A stretch of DNA of 58,989 nt from Actinomycetes bacterium. GTDB lineage: Bacteria > Actinomycetota > Actinomycetes > Actinomycetales > Actinomycetaceae. Below are positions 34,023-42,341 of this stretch, piece after piece. Within the stretch, counting starts at the first letter, position 1. Every line of letters begins with the position of its first letter. The notes under the pieces were generated by a model that saw only the letters and a program-made list of their open reading frames with translations, did no database searches and was not told where the DNA came from. A program made the position numbers and the translations under genes. The DNA lies in assembly GCA_023426345.1 (NCBI GenBank), contig JAFAAX010000020.1, positions 1-58,989 of the forward strand, written 5' to 3'.

Positions 34023-34028
34023 AGGGTA
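34023..34028 (-). promoter_or_regulatory. -10 box of a probable leaderless promoter (pheA), abutting a family A near-copy
   Basis: TACCCT on the minus strand, 6 bases before the ATG. Directly upstream lies a near copy of the family A core (TACGAGGGCGGC on the plus strand, 34027-34038), overlapping the -10 box. Confidence 0.5.
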
Positions 34029-34135
34029 CGAGGGCGGCCCGCGTGGCCGGGTCCCGTTCCACCCGCTGAGTCAGGGGGGCGGTGAGCAGGCCCACCCACC
34101 CGTTCCGGCCGTCTCGCAGATCCGCGCGCTCACGC

Positions 34136-34483
34136 TCACAGGCCCAGGTGGAGCCTCAGCGCGGCGTCGACCTGCGCCATGAGCGCGACAGGCACCCTCC
34201 CGATCGCTGCGCCGACCCGGTCGATGGACACGGCTCTGACCTGCTCGGCCTGCGCCTTCGAGTCGACAGACAATCCTGCCGTCCTCGCGTCGACCAGCAC
34301 CTGAAAAGGGTAGATCCTGGACGTGTTGCTGGTGAGGGGAACAATGGTCACCACACCACGCCCCAGTCGTGCGGCCGCGCGATTGGCCGAGTCATTGCTG
34401 ACGATGATCGCCGGCCGACGCTTGTTGGCCTCCCAGGAGCGTGCCGGATCCAGATCGACCAGCCGCACCTCACCTCTGAGCAT
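34136..34483 (-). CDS. MazF/PemK-type toxin (endoribonuclease)
   Basis: A 115-residue toxin: LRGEVRLVDLDPARSWEANKRRPAIIVSNDSANRAA (the catalytic Arg region) and VTIVPLTSNTSRIYPFQVLV. It cleaves mRNA when not bound by its antitoxin. The ATG at 34483 lies inside the end of the antitoxin gene (14-base overlap). The fold is full length, so it looks functional. Confidence 0.88.
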   Translation of the reverse strand: MLRGEVRLVDLDPARSWEANKRRPAIIVSNDSANRAAARLGRGVVTIVPLTSNTSRIYPFQVLVDARTAGLSVDSKAQAEQVRAVSIDRVGAAIGRVPVALMAQVDAALRLHLGL

Positions 34484-34703
34484 GGGCCACCAGACCGTCA
34501 CCAATAGTGGACTCCCATGCGACAGCGTCCTCGGAGCCTTCCCATTCCTGCCACGCTTCGGCATACTCCTCGTCGAGTGTGGAGTCGGTGAGCATGCGAA
34601 CCGCCTTCTGAATGACCGCCGAACGCGAACCGAGACCTGCGGATCGAGCGTACTGATCCACGTCCGCGACCTGTTCATCCGAGAGACTCACACTGAGCTT
34701 CAT
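34470..34703 (-). CDS. Ribbon-helix-helix antitoxin of the MazF module
   Basis: A 77-residue protein. The RHH DNA-binding fold is LSVSLSDEQVADVDQYARSAGLGSRSAVIQKAVRML; the acidic C-terminal tail EEYAEAWQEWEGSEDAVAWE would wrap the toxin. The gene overlaps mazF by 14 bases. The start follows a -10 box by six bases and lies beside a palindrome, so it probably represses itself. Confidence 0.85.
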   Translation of the reverse strand: MKLSVSLSDEQVADVDQYARSAGLGSRSAVIQKAVRMLTDSTLDEEYAEAWQEWEGSEDAVAWESTIGDGLVAHAQR

Positions 34704-34709
34704 GGGGCG

Positions 34710-34731
34710 ATGATACTCGGGTCATACCGAG
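34710..34731 (-). promoter_or_regulatory. Leaderless promoter and operator palindrome of the MazF module
   Basis: TATCAT (minus strand, 34710-34715) lies six bases before the antitoxin ATG. CTCGG-GTCATA-CCGAG (34716-34731) sits in the -10/-35 spacer, a good place for autorepression by the RHH antitoxin. Confidence 0.55.
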
Positions 34732-34817
34732 GGTGCTCCCACTACTCGCGTCTCAGATGGTTCCGTGGAGTCATCCTCGCCAAGATCTCCACAGACCGAA
34801 CAGCCCGGGACGGCCTC

Positions 34818-35951
34818 TCAGCCCTCGACCTGGATCGTGCAGCCGGGCGTGTCCTCGCAGGCCGGCAGCGAGTCGATGGTCTCGACGGACACGTAGGTCG
34901 TGGAGCTTCCGACGTGGTCGCGCGATCCCAGGATCCAGGGGCCGTGCAGGACGTCCTCGACCGCCAGGACGCTGCCGTCGGAGGGATCCAGGAGGATCCG
35001 CTTCTCGGTGGCGAGCCCCTGGTCCGTCCACGTGACGCCGAACGCCTCGCCGGTTCGCCCCACCTGATCGGTGGCCGGCCCGTAGTACGTGAACTCCATC
35101 GTCGCCAGCGCATCGACGAACGCCGAGCGGTTGCCGGCCAGCAGCCCGATCCCACTGGCCCAGTCCTGCGCGTACTCGTCAACAGCCTGGTAGTCCAGAC
35201 GCGTGCTGTCGGCGGGTTCGTTCGGCGTCAACGTCCGGATCGTGTCCGCGGGCGTGGGGCCCAGCGTGAGGTCCTTGCCGTTCGGCGCGAGGCCCGCGTG
35301 ATTCGAGGCGAGCACTGGAGCCGGGCGATCCTCCTCCAGGCCCACGGACAGGTTCGGCATCTCCGGGTTCATGCCGTCCTCGGACACGACGGTGGACTGG
35401 AAGCGGACCCACTCCGGCCCGAGGAACCAGTACCGCGCCTCCGAGGACGCGACTCCTGGCTGGGTGTCATCGCCGTACCATCCGTCGCCCGTGTTGAGGG
35501 AGTGCGTGGCCACGATCTTCGCCGGGTCCCCGAAGTCGCCCGCCGCGCGCGCGTTCGCGGCGATCCGTGCGAGAACCGCGGCGCCGTCCTCGACGGGGGC
35601 GTTCGAGTACGCGACGGTCCCGGCATCGGCCTTCTGCAACGCCTGGATGCCGACGATGACCGACGTCGGCGTCACGCCGGTGGCATAGGCGACCCCGCCG
35701 ACCCCCAGGACGCCGACGACCGCGACAACGGCTCCACGGGCCCACCGGCGCGCAGCGGCATGACGGCGCGACTGCCCCGCCGCGGGCGCCGCGGAGGCGG
35801 CGGGCGCGGCGGCGCCCTCGTCGATGGGAAGCCGGACGATGCGGGCGAGGACGCCGTCAGCGCGGGCGCGTTGGCCGGCGCCGAGCCGCTCGTCGGGAAC
35901 GGGGTTGATCTGCGCGACGCGGTCCAGGACGTCGCCTGTGGAAGTGGTCAT
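34818..35951 (-). CDS. CU044_5270-type membrane protein, partner of an ECF sigma factor
   Basis: A 377-residue single-pass protein. A cytoplasmic N-terminus (LDRVAQINPVPDERLGAGQ, as in this family) precedes a membrane helix at about 70-92 (GAVVAVVGVLGVGGVAYATG) and a long outside domain ending DTPGCTIQVEG. A reverse family A repeat (35811-35822) codes for PIDEGAAAP in the linker between the cytoplasmic part and the helix. The ATG overlaps the sigma factor stop (ATGA) with AGGAG upstream. It is probably the anti-sigma or sensor partner. Confidence 0.8.
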   Translation of the reverse strand: MTTSTGDVLDRVAQINPVPDERLGAGQRARADGVLARIVRLPIDEGAAAPAASAAPAAGQSRRHAAARRWARGAVVAVVGVLGVGGVAYATGVTPTSVIVGIQALQKADAGTVAYSNAPVEDGAAVLARIAANARAAGDFGDPAKIVATHSLNTGDGWYGDDTQPGVASSEARYWFLGPEWVRFQSTVVSEDGMNPEMPNLSVGLEEDRPAPVLASNHAGLAPNGKDLTLGPTPADTIRTLTPNEPADSTRLDYQAVDEYAQDWASGIGLLAGNRSAFVDALATMEFTYYGPATDQVGRTGEAFGVTWTDQGLATEKRILLDPSDGSVLAVEDVLHGPWILGSRDHVGSSTTYVSVETIDSLPACEDTPGCTIQVEG

Positions 35952-36652
35952 CGTGCGTCTCCTCGGGCGGATCGTGCGGGGGAAGGGGCCGCCCACAGGC
36001 GGGTCGGCGCCCGGTCGGCGTCGGGATCGGGATCAGGTCCGGTGTCGGCGGCCGTGCCGCCGCGGACGCGGTGCTCGCGCTCCGACAACCGGTGCCGCAG
36101 CCGGCGGCGGGCCCGCGACAGCCGGGCGGCGTAGGCCATCCGGGTGATCGCGAGGACCTCGGCGGCCTGCTCGGACGTCAGTCCGTCCCAGGCGACCAGG
36201 GCGATCGCCTCCCGGTCGGGCTCGGACAGCTGCGACCACGCGGCTTGCAGATCGAGGTGCGCGGCGACGCCGGGTCCGGGATCGGGCGCCTCCCGCGGCG
36301 GTTGCAGGGCGACCTTGGCGCCCAGCCGGTCGCGGCGGCGCTCGGAGCGCGCCCGCCCGGACATCACGTTCTTCGCGATGCCGAACAGCCAGGGGCGCAC
36401 GTCGTCGGGGGCGTCGTCCCATCGGCGCCACGCCACGGTGAAGGCCTCGGCCGCGACGTCCTCGGCCGCGACGTCCCCGATCCGCCGCCGCGCGAAGGCG
36501 AGGACCGCCGGATAGTGCGCGGTGAAGGCCGCGGTGAAGGCGGCTTCGCGGTCACGGGCGCCGGGGGCGGCGGGCGGGGCGGGGAACGGGACAGAATCGT
36601 CCCGGACCGCGTCGTCCCGGGCGGGGAACGGGTCGTCTGGCGGTGTCGGCAT
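35948..36652 (-). CDS. ECF-type RNA polymerase sigma factor
   Basis: A 234-residue sigma-70 family protein. Region 2 (about 35-100) has FTAHYPAVLAFARRRIGDVAAEDVAAEAFTVAWRRWDD and VRPWLFGIAKNVM. Region 4 (about 135-190) has LSEPDREAIALVAWDGLTSEQAAEVLAI. AGGAGGACAC precedes the ATG at 36652. The last 40 residues are disordered and Asp/Pro-rich. It is co-transcribed with the CU044_5270-type membrane protein. Confidence 0.92.
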   Translation of the reverse strand: MPTPPDDPFPARDDAVRDDSVPFPAPPAAPGARDREAAFTAAFTAHYPAVLAFARRRIGDVAAEDVAAEAFTVAWRRWDDAPDDVRPWLFGIAKNVMSGRARSERRRDRLGAKVALQPPREAPDPGPGVAAHLDLQAAWSQLSEPDREAIALVAWDGLTSEQAAEVLAITRMAYAARLSRARRRLRHRLSEREHRVRGGTAADTGPDPDPDADRAPTRLWAAPSPARSARGDAR

Positions 36653-36777
36653 GTGTCCTCCTGGGATGGCCTCACTCTCACATGTCCGGCAGCACGGCGA
36701 CTGTGACACGCGGACGTCGACGAGGCGTCATTCGTCGGTCCACTCACCGTCGCATCCCATTTCGGGATTCAGTTCGG

Positions 36778-36783
36778 TATCCT
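36778..36783 (+). promoter_or_regulatory. -10 box of a probable leaderless promoter (second RHH antitoxin)
   Basis: TATCCT, seven bases before the ATG at 36791. It lies inside an imperfect inverted repeat GGATTCAG / CCTGAGATCC (36765-36790). Confidence 0.45.
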
Positions 36784-36790
36784 GAGATCC

Positions 36791-37024
36791 ATGAGCACAC
36801 AGATCGCCGTCCGGCTCCCGGACAAGATGGTCGCCGAATTGGACAGCGCCGTCGCAGACGGGCGGGCGGCGAGCAGAACCTCCCTGGTCCAGGCCGCCAT
36901 CGAACGGGAACTGCGGCATGTCGCCGCCGAACGCGATGCCGAGATCCTCCGACGTTCCGGTGCCGACGACGACCTCGACGGCCTGGTCCGATGGACAGCC
37001 GATCACGCCGCGCCGGTGGAGTGA
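36791..37024 (+). CDS. RHH antitoxin (MazE6-like) of a second MazF module
   Basis: A 77-residue protein with the RHH fold in QIAVRLPDKMVAELDSAVADGRAASRTSLVQAAIEREL and an acidic tail (SGADDDLDGLVRWTADHAA). The stop overlaps the toxin GTG. The arrangement is the same as at 34.1-34.7 kb, but the sequences are quite different, so they are independent modules. Confidence 0.85.
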   Translation: MSTQIAVRLPDKMVAELDSAVADGRAASRTSLVQAAIERELRHVAAERDAEILRRSGADDDLDGLVRWTADHAAPVE

Positions 37025-37344
37025 CGGTGCGCGAGATCTGCCTGGCGAGGCTCGACAAGACCCGCCCCGTCGTCGTGCTCACTCGCGACGCGGCGCGCTC
37101 GGCGATGACCAAGGTGACGGTGGCGCCGATCACGTCGACCGTCAAGGGGCTGAGCAGCGAGGTCCCCGTCGGACGGGCGAACGGCCTGGACCATGACAGC
37201 GCGATCGCGCTGGACAACGTCACCACCATCGATGCCCGACTGCTCGGCCGGCCGATCGGGTTCCTCACCGCTGCCCAGGAACGCAGACTGGCCGAGGCGA
37301 TCGTTCTGGCCTACGACCTGGACCTCCCGCTCGCGATCGGCTGA
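37021..37344 (+). CDS. MazF-type toxin of the second module
   Basis: A 107-residue PemK/MazF-fold protein: VREICLARLDKTRPVVVLTRD, KVTVAPITSTVKGLSSEVPV and NGLDHDSAIALDNVTTIDARLLGRPIG. The GTG at 37021 overlaps the antitoxin stop by 4 bases (GTGA). It is slightly shorter than usual but carries all strands, so it is probably active. Confidence 0.87.
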   Translation: MTVREICLARLDKTRPVVVLTRDAARSAMTKVTVAPITSTVKGLSSEVPVGRANGLDHDSAIALDNVTTIDARLLGRPIGFLTAAQERRLAEAIVLAYDLDLPLAIG

Positions 37345-37365
37345 GGGGGAAGGACGGGCGGACGG

Positions 37366-39738
37366 TCACTCGCCGCAGGCCGTGATCCGCCAGAGCCTCG
37401 CGGTGCCGCCCTGGTCGACCAGCTCGAAGCCCGTCGACGTGTCGACGTCGTAGAGGCCGGGCGAGCGCTCCGAGCGCTTGTACTGGTAGTAGTAGCCGTC
37501 CGAATCCTGGTAGAAGTACGTGATGCCGCGGCGCAGGACGACCTCGCAGACCTCAGGGTTCGTGTGGATCTGGTTGAACTCCTGGACGATGACCTTCTCG
37601 TCGTGGGCGTCGTTGAGCGTGTGGTAGAGCTGCGGGAACACGGCCCTGCGCTGGCCCAGGACCTCCGTGTAGGCGGCTCCGGCGATCGGGTCGCCGAGCA
37701 CCAGGGCGTCGGCGGGCAGGGTCTGCGGCATGCGCCGCAGCATCGCGAGTTCCCCGGAGGTGGCCATCCCCGGCTTGCCCAGGTTGTCCGCGTCATAGAC
37801 GTAGCCCACCGCCCAGATCCGCGCGTCCAGCGCGCCGACCAGCGACATCGCCAGCAGCCAGGCGCCCAGCAGGATGCCGATGCGGCTGAGCCCCGAGGAG
37901 TAGGCGCGGTGCTCGTCCGCCCGCCGCACGCGCTTCGAGCGCAGCCAGTTGACGGCGTACTCGAAGCCCAGCGCGGCCAGCGGCACCACGGTCAGGCTCT
38001 GGGCCTCCATGATCCGCCGCGGGTCCATGTACCAGGGCGCGGTGAGGAAGGTCCGCAGCGCGGAGTCCGGCGCGTAGGCGAGGAACGTCAGCGCCGCCAT
38101 CACCAGGTAGCTGCCGATCGGCCACAGCAGCGGCCGCGGCCCGAACGCGCCGCGGATCGCCTCGCGCCGCTCGATCCAGGCGCGCGTGAGGTCGGCTCGG
38201 CCGGCGCCCTCGGGCTCTCCGGCCCGCGGCAGGTCGTCGAGCCGCTCCGATGCGTCCGACAGCCCCAGCCGCCCGGGCCCGTCCGGTTCGTCTGGCGGCA
38301 ACGGCTCGACGGGCGCGGGGCCGCCCTCGTCCCCCGACGAGGGCGGGACCGCCTCACGGGACGCCTCCTCGCGCGGGCGGGCATAGATGAAGGGGGCGCG
38401 CAGGTCCGGGTAGGCCCGCACGGCCAGCGCGTTCCACGCATGGGCGGCGGTCAGGCTCGCGATGACGCCGAGCAGCGAGAGGACGGCCGCGATCGCGACG
38501 GTCAGGCCCAGACCGATGGACTGCGTGAACGGCGGGTAGGGGGTGAGGAAGTGCGCGAAGGCCTCCAGCCACGAGATCCCGTGGCGCGGATACTCCGCCA
38601 TCGTGCGGATCCGGTCCGAGGAGAGCACCAGCAGCGGGCCGGCGACCACGACGACCATGGCCAGGGCGAACACGGCGGTCGACGCCCAGTCGCCCAGCCA
38701 GGCGGAGCGCCGGACGAGCCGCCACAGGGACGCGATCAGCGGGACCAGAAGGATGGCGAGCAGGGCGAACAGCGAGGACGGATGGGCGGCCGCGGCGCCG
38801 AGGGCCCCGAGGGCCAGCAGGCCCGTCAGGGGCAGGTGGGGGACGATCCCGCCCAAGCCGGTCTCCGTCGCGCGCTCGAGGCGCCGGCCCAGGACGACGG
38901 CGATCGCCGCGAGCCCGGGGATCAGGCACACCCCCAGGGCGTTGGGCCACTGGGAGTACATCGTCAGCGCGTCGGCCGGCATGTTGAGCAGGCAGCCGGC
39001 GATGACGGGGGCGGCGAGGACCGCCGTGCGCGACGTCGAGACGACCGCAGTGAAGGCCGTCGCCCCGACCACCCACATGGCCATGATGAACAGGCTGGAC
39101 ACGTTCGAGGCCTGCACGACCGTGCCCAATGTGGAGAACAACGAGGTGAAGGCGTGCCAGGCGTCGGGGTAGAAGACCGACCGTCCGTCGTAGAGCGGGG
39201 ACAGCCCCCCGTTCGGCTGGGCCTGTCCCGTCTGGAGGATGTTCCACACCCCCGACATGTGGAACGTCGGATCCCACTGCTGGACGGGATCGGCGGGATC
39301 GGCGCTGGTGAGCATCGGCAGGGCCGCCACCAGCCACCCTAGTGCGACGAGCCCCCACATCGCCAGGCGGGCCCGCGCCCCCAGGATCCGGTAGGCGTGG
39401 GAGGAGGGCGCGTCCCCCCGCAGCGGCGGGCGCGGCGCCGCGTCGTCGCCCAGGGCGATGCCCAGAGCCGGATGGCGCCGTCGCCGGGCCAGGAAGACCG
39501 CGGCGCCGGCCAGCGCGGAGACGGCGAGCACGGGCAGCGCGGAGGCCCGTCCGAAGGGGATGCCGACCATGTGGTCGACCACCGAGAGGATCGTGAGGAG
39601 CGCGATCGTCAGCGACGGCGCCGCCGCGGCGGCGACCAGGGACGAGCGCACGGAGCAGCGCACCCAGAAGTACCCCGGCGCCACGGCGACCACGAGCATC
39701 GCCACGAGCAGCGGCAGCCATGCGATCCAGTCGAGCAC
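37366..39738 (-). CDS. DUF6541-like large polytopic membrane protein
   Basis: A 790-residue membrane protein with about 14 hydrophobic segments and an outside-facing C-terminal domain. A DPTFHMSGVWNILQTGQ loop after the third segment (about residue 155) and the pattern of helices recall GT-C glycosyltransferases; DUF6541 proteins of actinobacteria are annotated this way. A disordered cytoplasmic loop (about 455-515) carries an inverted family A pair (38320-38347) coding PPSSGDEGGPAPVEP. The GTG start has AAGGGGA upstream. A role in cell-envelope glycan transfer is a guess. Confidence 0.7.
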   Translation of the reverse strand: MLDWIAWLPLLVAMLVVAVAPGYFWVRCSVRSSLVAAAAAPSLTIALLTILSVVDHMVGIPFGRASALPVLAVSALAGAAVFLARRRRHPALGIALGDDAAPRPPLRGDAPSSHAYRILGARARLAMWGLVALGWLVAALPMLTSADPADPVQQWDPTFHMSGVWNILQTGQAQPNGGLSPLYDGRSVFYPDAWHAFTSLFSTLGTVVQASNVSSLFIMAMWVVGATAFTAVVSTSRTAVLAAPVIAGCLLNMPADALTMYSQWPNALGVCLIPGLAAIAVVLGRRLERATETGLGGIVPHLPLTGLLALGALGAAAAHPSSLFALLAILLVPLIASLWRLVRRSAWLGDWASTAVFALAMVVVVAGPLLVLSSDRIRTMAEYPRHGISWLEAFAHFLTPYPPFTQSIGLGLTVAIAAVLSLLGVIASLTAAHAWNALAVRAYPDLRAPFIYARPREEASREAVPPSSGDEGGPAPVEPLPPDEPDGPGRLGLSDASERLDDLPRAGEPEGAGRADLTRAWIERREAIRGAFGPRPLLWPIGSYLVMAALTFLAYAPDSALRTFLTAPWYMDPRRIMEAQSLTVVPLAALGFEYAVNWLRSKRVRRADEHRAYSSGLSRIGILLGAWLLAMSLVGALDARIWAVGYVYDADNLGKPGMATSGELAMLRRMPQTLPADALVLGDPIAGAAYTEVLGQRRAVFPQLYHTLNDAHDEKVIVQEFNQIHTNPEVCEVVLRRGITYFYQDSDGYYYQYKRSERSPGLYDVDTSTGFELVDQGGTARLWRITACGE
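38320..38347. repeat. Tight inverted pair of family A repeats inside the DUF6541-like gene
   Basis: GCCGCCCTCGTC (38320-38331) and GACGAGGGCGGG (38336-38347) separated by only CCCC, forming an 11-bp stem within a coding region. Confidence 0.8.
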
Positions 39739-39929
39739 GGGGCGTCCCCTTTCGTCGTCCGCCCCCTACTCTGCCCCGTCGGACGGGCATCGCGCACGTC
39801 CGCCCGCCGCGGGGGGCGGAAAACCCGGATTCCCGCACAGGTGCCACATCTCACGTTCAAACCCCTCAACTGCCGCGGCGGGCGGCCCGAGAATGGTCAA
39901 ATCGTGTCCCCCCTTTGAGATCGAGTCCC

Positions 39930-42329
39930 ATGAGCGGCTTTCGTGTCCCCCACGCTCTCGCCCGACTCGCCGTGGTCCTTCTGCTCGCCCTGGGCATCGC
40001 CCTGGCCGACTGGGCGGAGATCTCGGCGCGCCCGGCGACGGCGCTCCTCATCGTCGTCGCCGTGGTCGTGGCCTCCTCGGTCCGGCTGACGGTGTCCTCG
40101 GCGACGGCCGTCATGACGATCGACCTGGGGCCGATCGCCCTGGTCTTCTTCACGTTCGGCGCTCCATCGACGACGCCCGTGTTCAACCTGTGGATCCTCG
40201 GCATGACGATCGGCGCCGCCTGGTTCCTGGAGCGGGCGCGGACCGTCGCCTGGATGGCCCTGTGCGCCCTGGTGTCGGGCGCGCTCATGATCATCGTCGG
40301 ACAGGCGATGCCGTTGGTCGGGGCGGGCGCTCCCGCCGGCTCCGCGGCGGCCGCCCTGCTGCTCGACGGCCGCCTGCTCAGCCTGGTCGTCTCCTTCGTC
40401 GTCTACTTCGTCCTGTGCGGCGCCCTGTCGCTGGTGGGCGCCTGCCTCATCGACCATGAGCCCCTCACGCGGCTGCTCCAGGGCGTGAGCTGGACGCGCG
40501 TGATCACGACGCTGGTCCTCGAGACCACGGCGGCGTGGGCGTCCCTGATCGCCCTGTCGCTCAACCAGAACGGCGTGCTCCACGCCCTGATGGGCTCCCT
40601 GGCCGCGCCCACGGAGACCCTGTTCGTCGTCGTCGCCATCGCGGGAACGGTGGTGGGCGCCGCGCACGCGCGCACCCTCGCCCAGCGGGAGACGAGCCTG
40701 TCCGACGCCCTGCGCACGCTCCCCTGGCCGTCGGCCCCCTCCGCCGAGGAGCAGGCCGTCGCCCACCTGCACCATGCGCTGCCGACCCACACCGTCGGCG
40801 CGGTCCATCCCGACGACGGAGACAGGGTCCCCGACGACGGGCGGTCCATCGTCTCCCGGCTCATCCAGGGCGGATCCGAGCCGTTCCGGCTGACGATCCG
40901 CCGCGGCCCCTGGCAGCGTCCCTTCAGCCCCGCGGACCAGCACCTGCTCGACTCCGTCGCGACGGTCGCCGCCGAGTCGCTGCGAGTGGACCGCGAGGTG
41001 CGGCGCCTCGTGGCGATCGCCGAGACCGACCCCCTGACGGGCCTGCTCAACTACCGCGCGCTCCGACTGGCGTTGGAGGGCCTGCGCGACCAGACGAACG
41101 ACACGGGCACCACGGCGCTCCTGTTCCTCGACATCGACGATCTGCGTGCCATCAATGACACCTACGGCCGACAAGCCGGAGACGCCGTCCTGTCCGCGCT
41201 CGCCCAGCGTCTGCGAGAGACCGTCCGGCCCGGCGACACGGTCGCGCGCCTGGGAGGCGACGAGCTGGCCGTCCTGATGCCCGGGTTGGCCGATCGCGAC
41301 GAGGCCCAACGCGAGGCCTGGAAGATCGACACCGCCATCAACGCGCCGGTGCTCACGGAGGCGGGACTGGTGGCCGTCTCCAGCCGGCAGACGCTCGCCA
41401 TCGGCGGGAACGACCGCGCGGAGATCGAGCAGCTCCTCCTCCAGACCGATCAACAGGTGTCCCAGCTGCAAGGATCGGCCCTCACCTCCCGGCTCGACGC
41501 GGAACTGGCCGAAGCCGACCGCACGAACGCCGCGACGCTGCCGATCTCCCCGGCCTCCGGCCCCGCCGGCACGATCTCCCGGGCGATCCGTGGGAACCGG
41601 ATCGCCGTCGTCTACCAGCCGGTCGTCGACCGCAGCAGCAACCGCATCGTCGGCGTGGAGGCGCACATGCGCTACCACGACCCCGAGTTCGGCGAGCTGT
41701 CCGTGCCCTTCATCCTGGCCGAGGCCCAGCGCCTCGGGCTGATGAGCCAGCTGGACCAGCAGGTGCTGCGCCGCGCCTTCGCCGACATGGAGGCCTTCCG
41801 CGCCTCCGCGCCGGTCCTCACCCGCCTCTTCGTGAGGATCGACGTCGAGCGCCTGGCCGCCGACCATGCGTTCTGCACCACCTTGGAGGACCTCCGGGAC
41901 GCCCACCCCGACGTCGACCTGGTCCTGGAACTGCGCCAGCGGTCGCTGCGCTCCGCCTCCGACCAGACGGCCGAACGCGCCGACGAGTACGCCACCGCCC
42001 ACCGACTGGAGCTCGCCGTGGACGATGCGGGGACGCAGGCCTCGGAGATCTCCGCGCTGTCCCACTTCGCCGCCTCCACCCTCAAGCTGGACGGCGCCAT
42101 CCTCAACGACTTCCGGGAGCCGCGGACGGCGGGCCTCATCCGCGGCCTGCGCGCCGCCGCGGACGCGGTGGGCGTCCAGATCGTCTTCGAGGGCGTCGAG
42201 ACGCCCGAGCAGATGGCCTTCCTGGACGCCTCGGGGCCCTACCTGGCGCAGGGGCACGCCTTCGCCCGGCCCGTCACCGCGCGCGAGTTCGCCACGCGCC
42301 TCGACACCCTGGGACTCGCCCTGTCCTGA
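39930..42329 (+). CDS. Membrane GGDEF-EAL protein with degenerate motifs
   Basis: A 799-residue protein. About eight membrane helices (1-245) precede a short GAF-like region, a GGDEF domain (about 365-495, TDPLTGLLNYRAL, RLGGDELAVLM) and an EAL domain (about 545-795). GGDEF reads GGDEL. The EAL motif reads VEAHMRY; the Glu, the DD pair (VDDAG), the Lys (LKLD) and FEGVE are kept, while the NVS-type Asn is replaced (VRIDVERL). Cyclase activity is doubtful and phosphodiesterase activity uncertain; it may be a c-di-GMP receptor. The weak ribosome site before the ATG leaves the start uncertain. It sits beside the GH18/GT2 polysaccharide genes. Confidence 0.85.
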   Translation: MSGFRVPHALARLAVVLLLALGIALADWAEISARPATALLIVVAVVVASSVRLTVSSATAVMTIDLGPIALVFFTFGAPSTTPVFNLWILGMTIGAAWFLERARTVAWMALCALVSGALMIIVGQAMPLVGAGAPAGSAAAALLLDGRLLSLVVSFVVYFVLCGALSLVGACLIDHEPLTRLLQGVSWTRVITTLVLETTAAWASLIALSLNQNGVLHALMGSLAAPTETLFVVVAIAGTVVGAAHARTLAQRETSLSDALRTLPWPSAPSAEEQAVAHLHHALPTHTVGAVHPDDGDRVPDDGRSIVSRLIQGGSEPFRLTIRRGPWQRPFSPADQHLLDSVATVAAESLRVDREVRRLVAIAETDPLTGLLNYRALRLALEGLRDQTNDTGTTALLFLDIDDLRAINDTYGRQAGDAVLSALAQRLRETVRPGDTVARLGGDELAVLMPGLADRDEAQREAWKIDTAINAPVLTEAGLVAVSSRQTLAIGGNDRAEIEQLLLQTDQQVSQLQGSALTSRLDAELAEADRTNAATLPISPASGPAGTISRAIRGNRIAVVYQPVVDRSSNRIVGVEAHMRYHDPEFGELSVPFILAEAQRLGLMSQLDQQVLRRAFADMEAFRASAPVLTRLFVRIDVERLAADHAFCTTLEDLRDAHPDVDLVLELRQRSLRSASDQTAERADEYATAHRLELAVDDAGTQASEISALSHFAASTLKLDGAILNDFREPRTAGLIRGLRAAADAVGVQIVFEGVETPEQMAFLDASGPYLAQGHAFARPVTAREFATRLDTLGLALS

Positions 42330-42341
42330 CGGTCGGCCGCT

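Noticed and set aside
39739..39929. Cyclic-di-nucleotide riboswitch upstream of the GGDEF-EAL gene
   Set aside because: No conserved riboswitch core (such as a GEMM-type tetraloop or its receptor) is recognisable in this 191-base gap.
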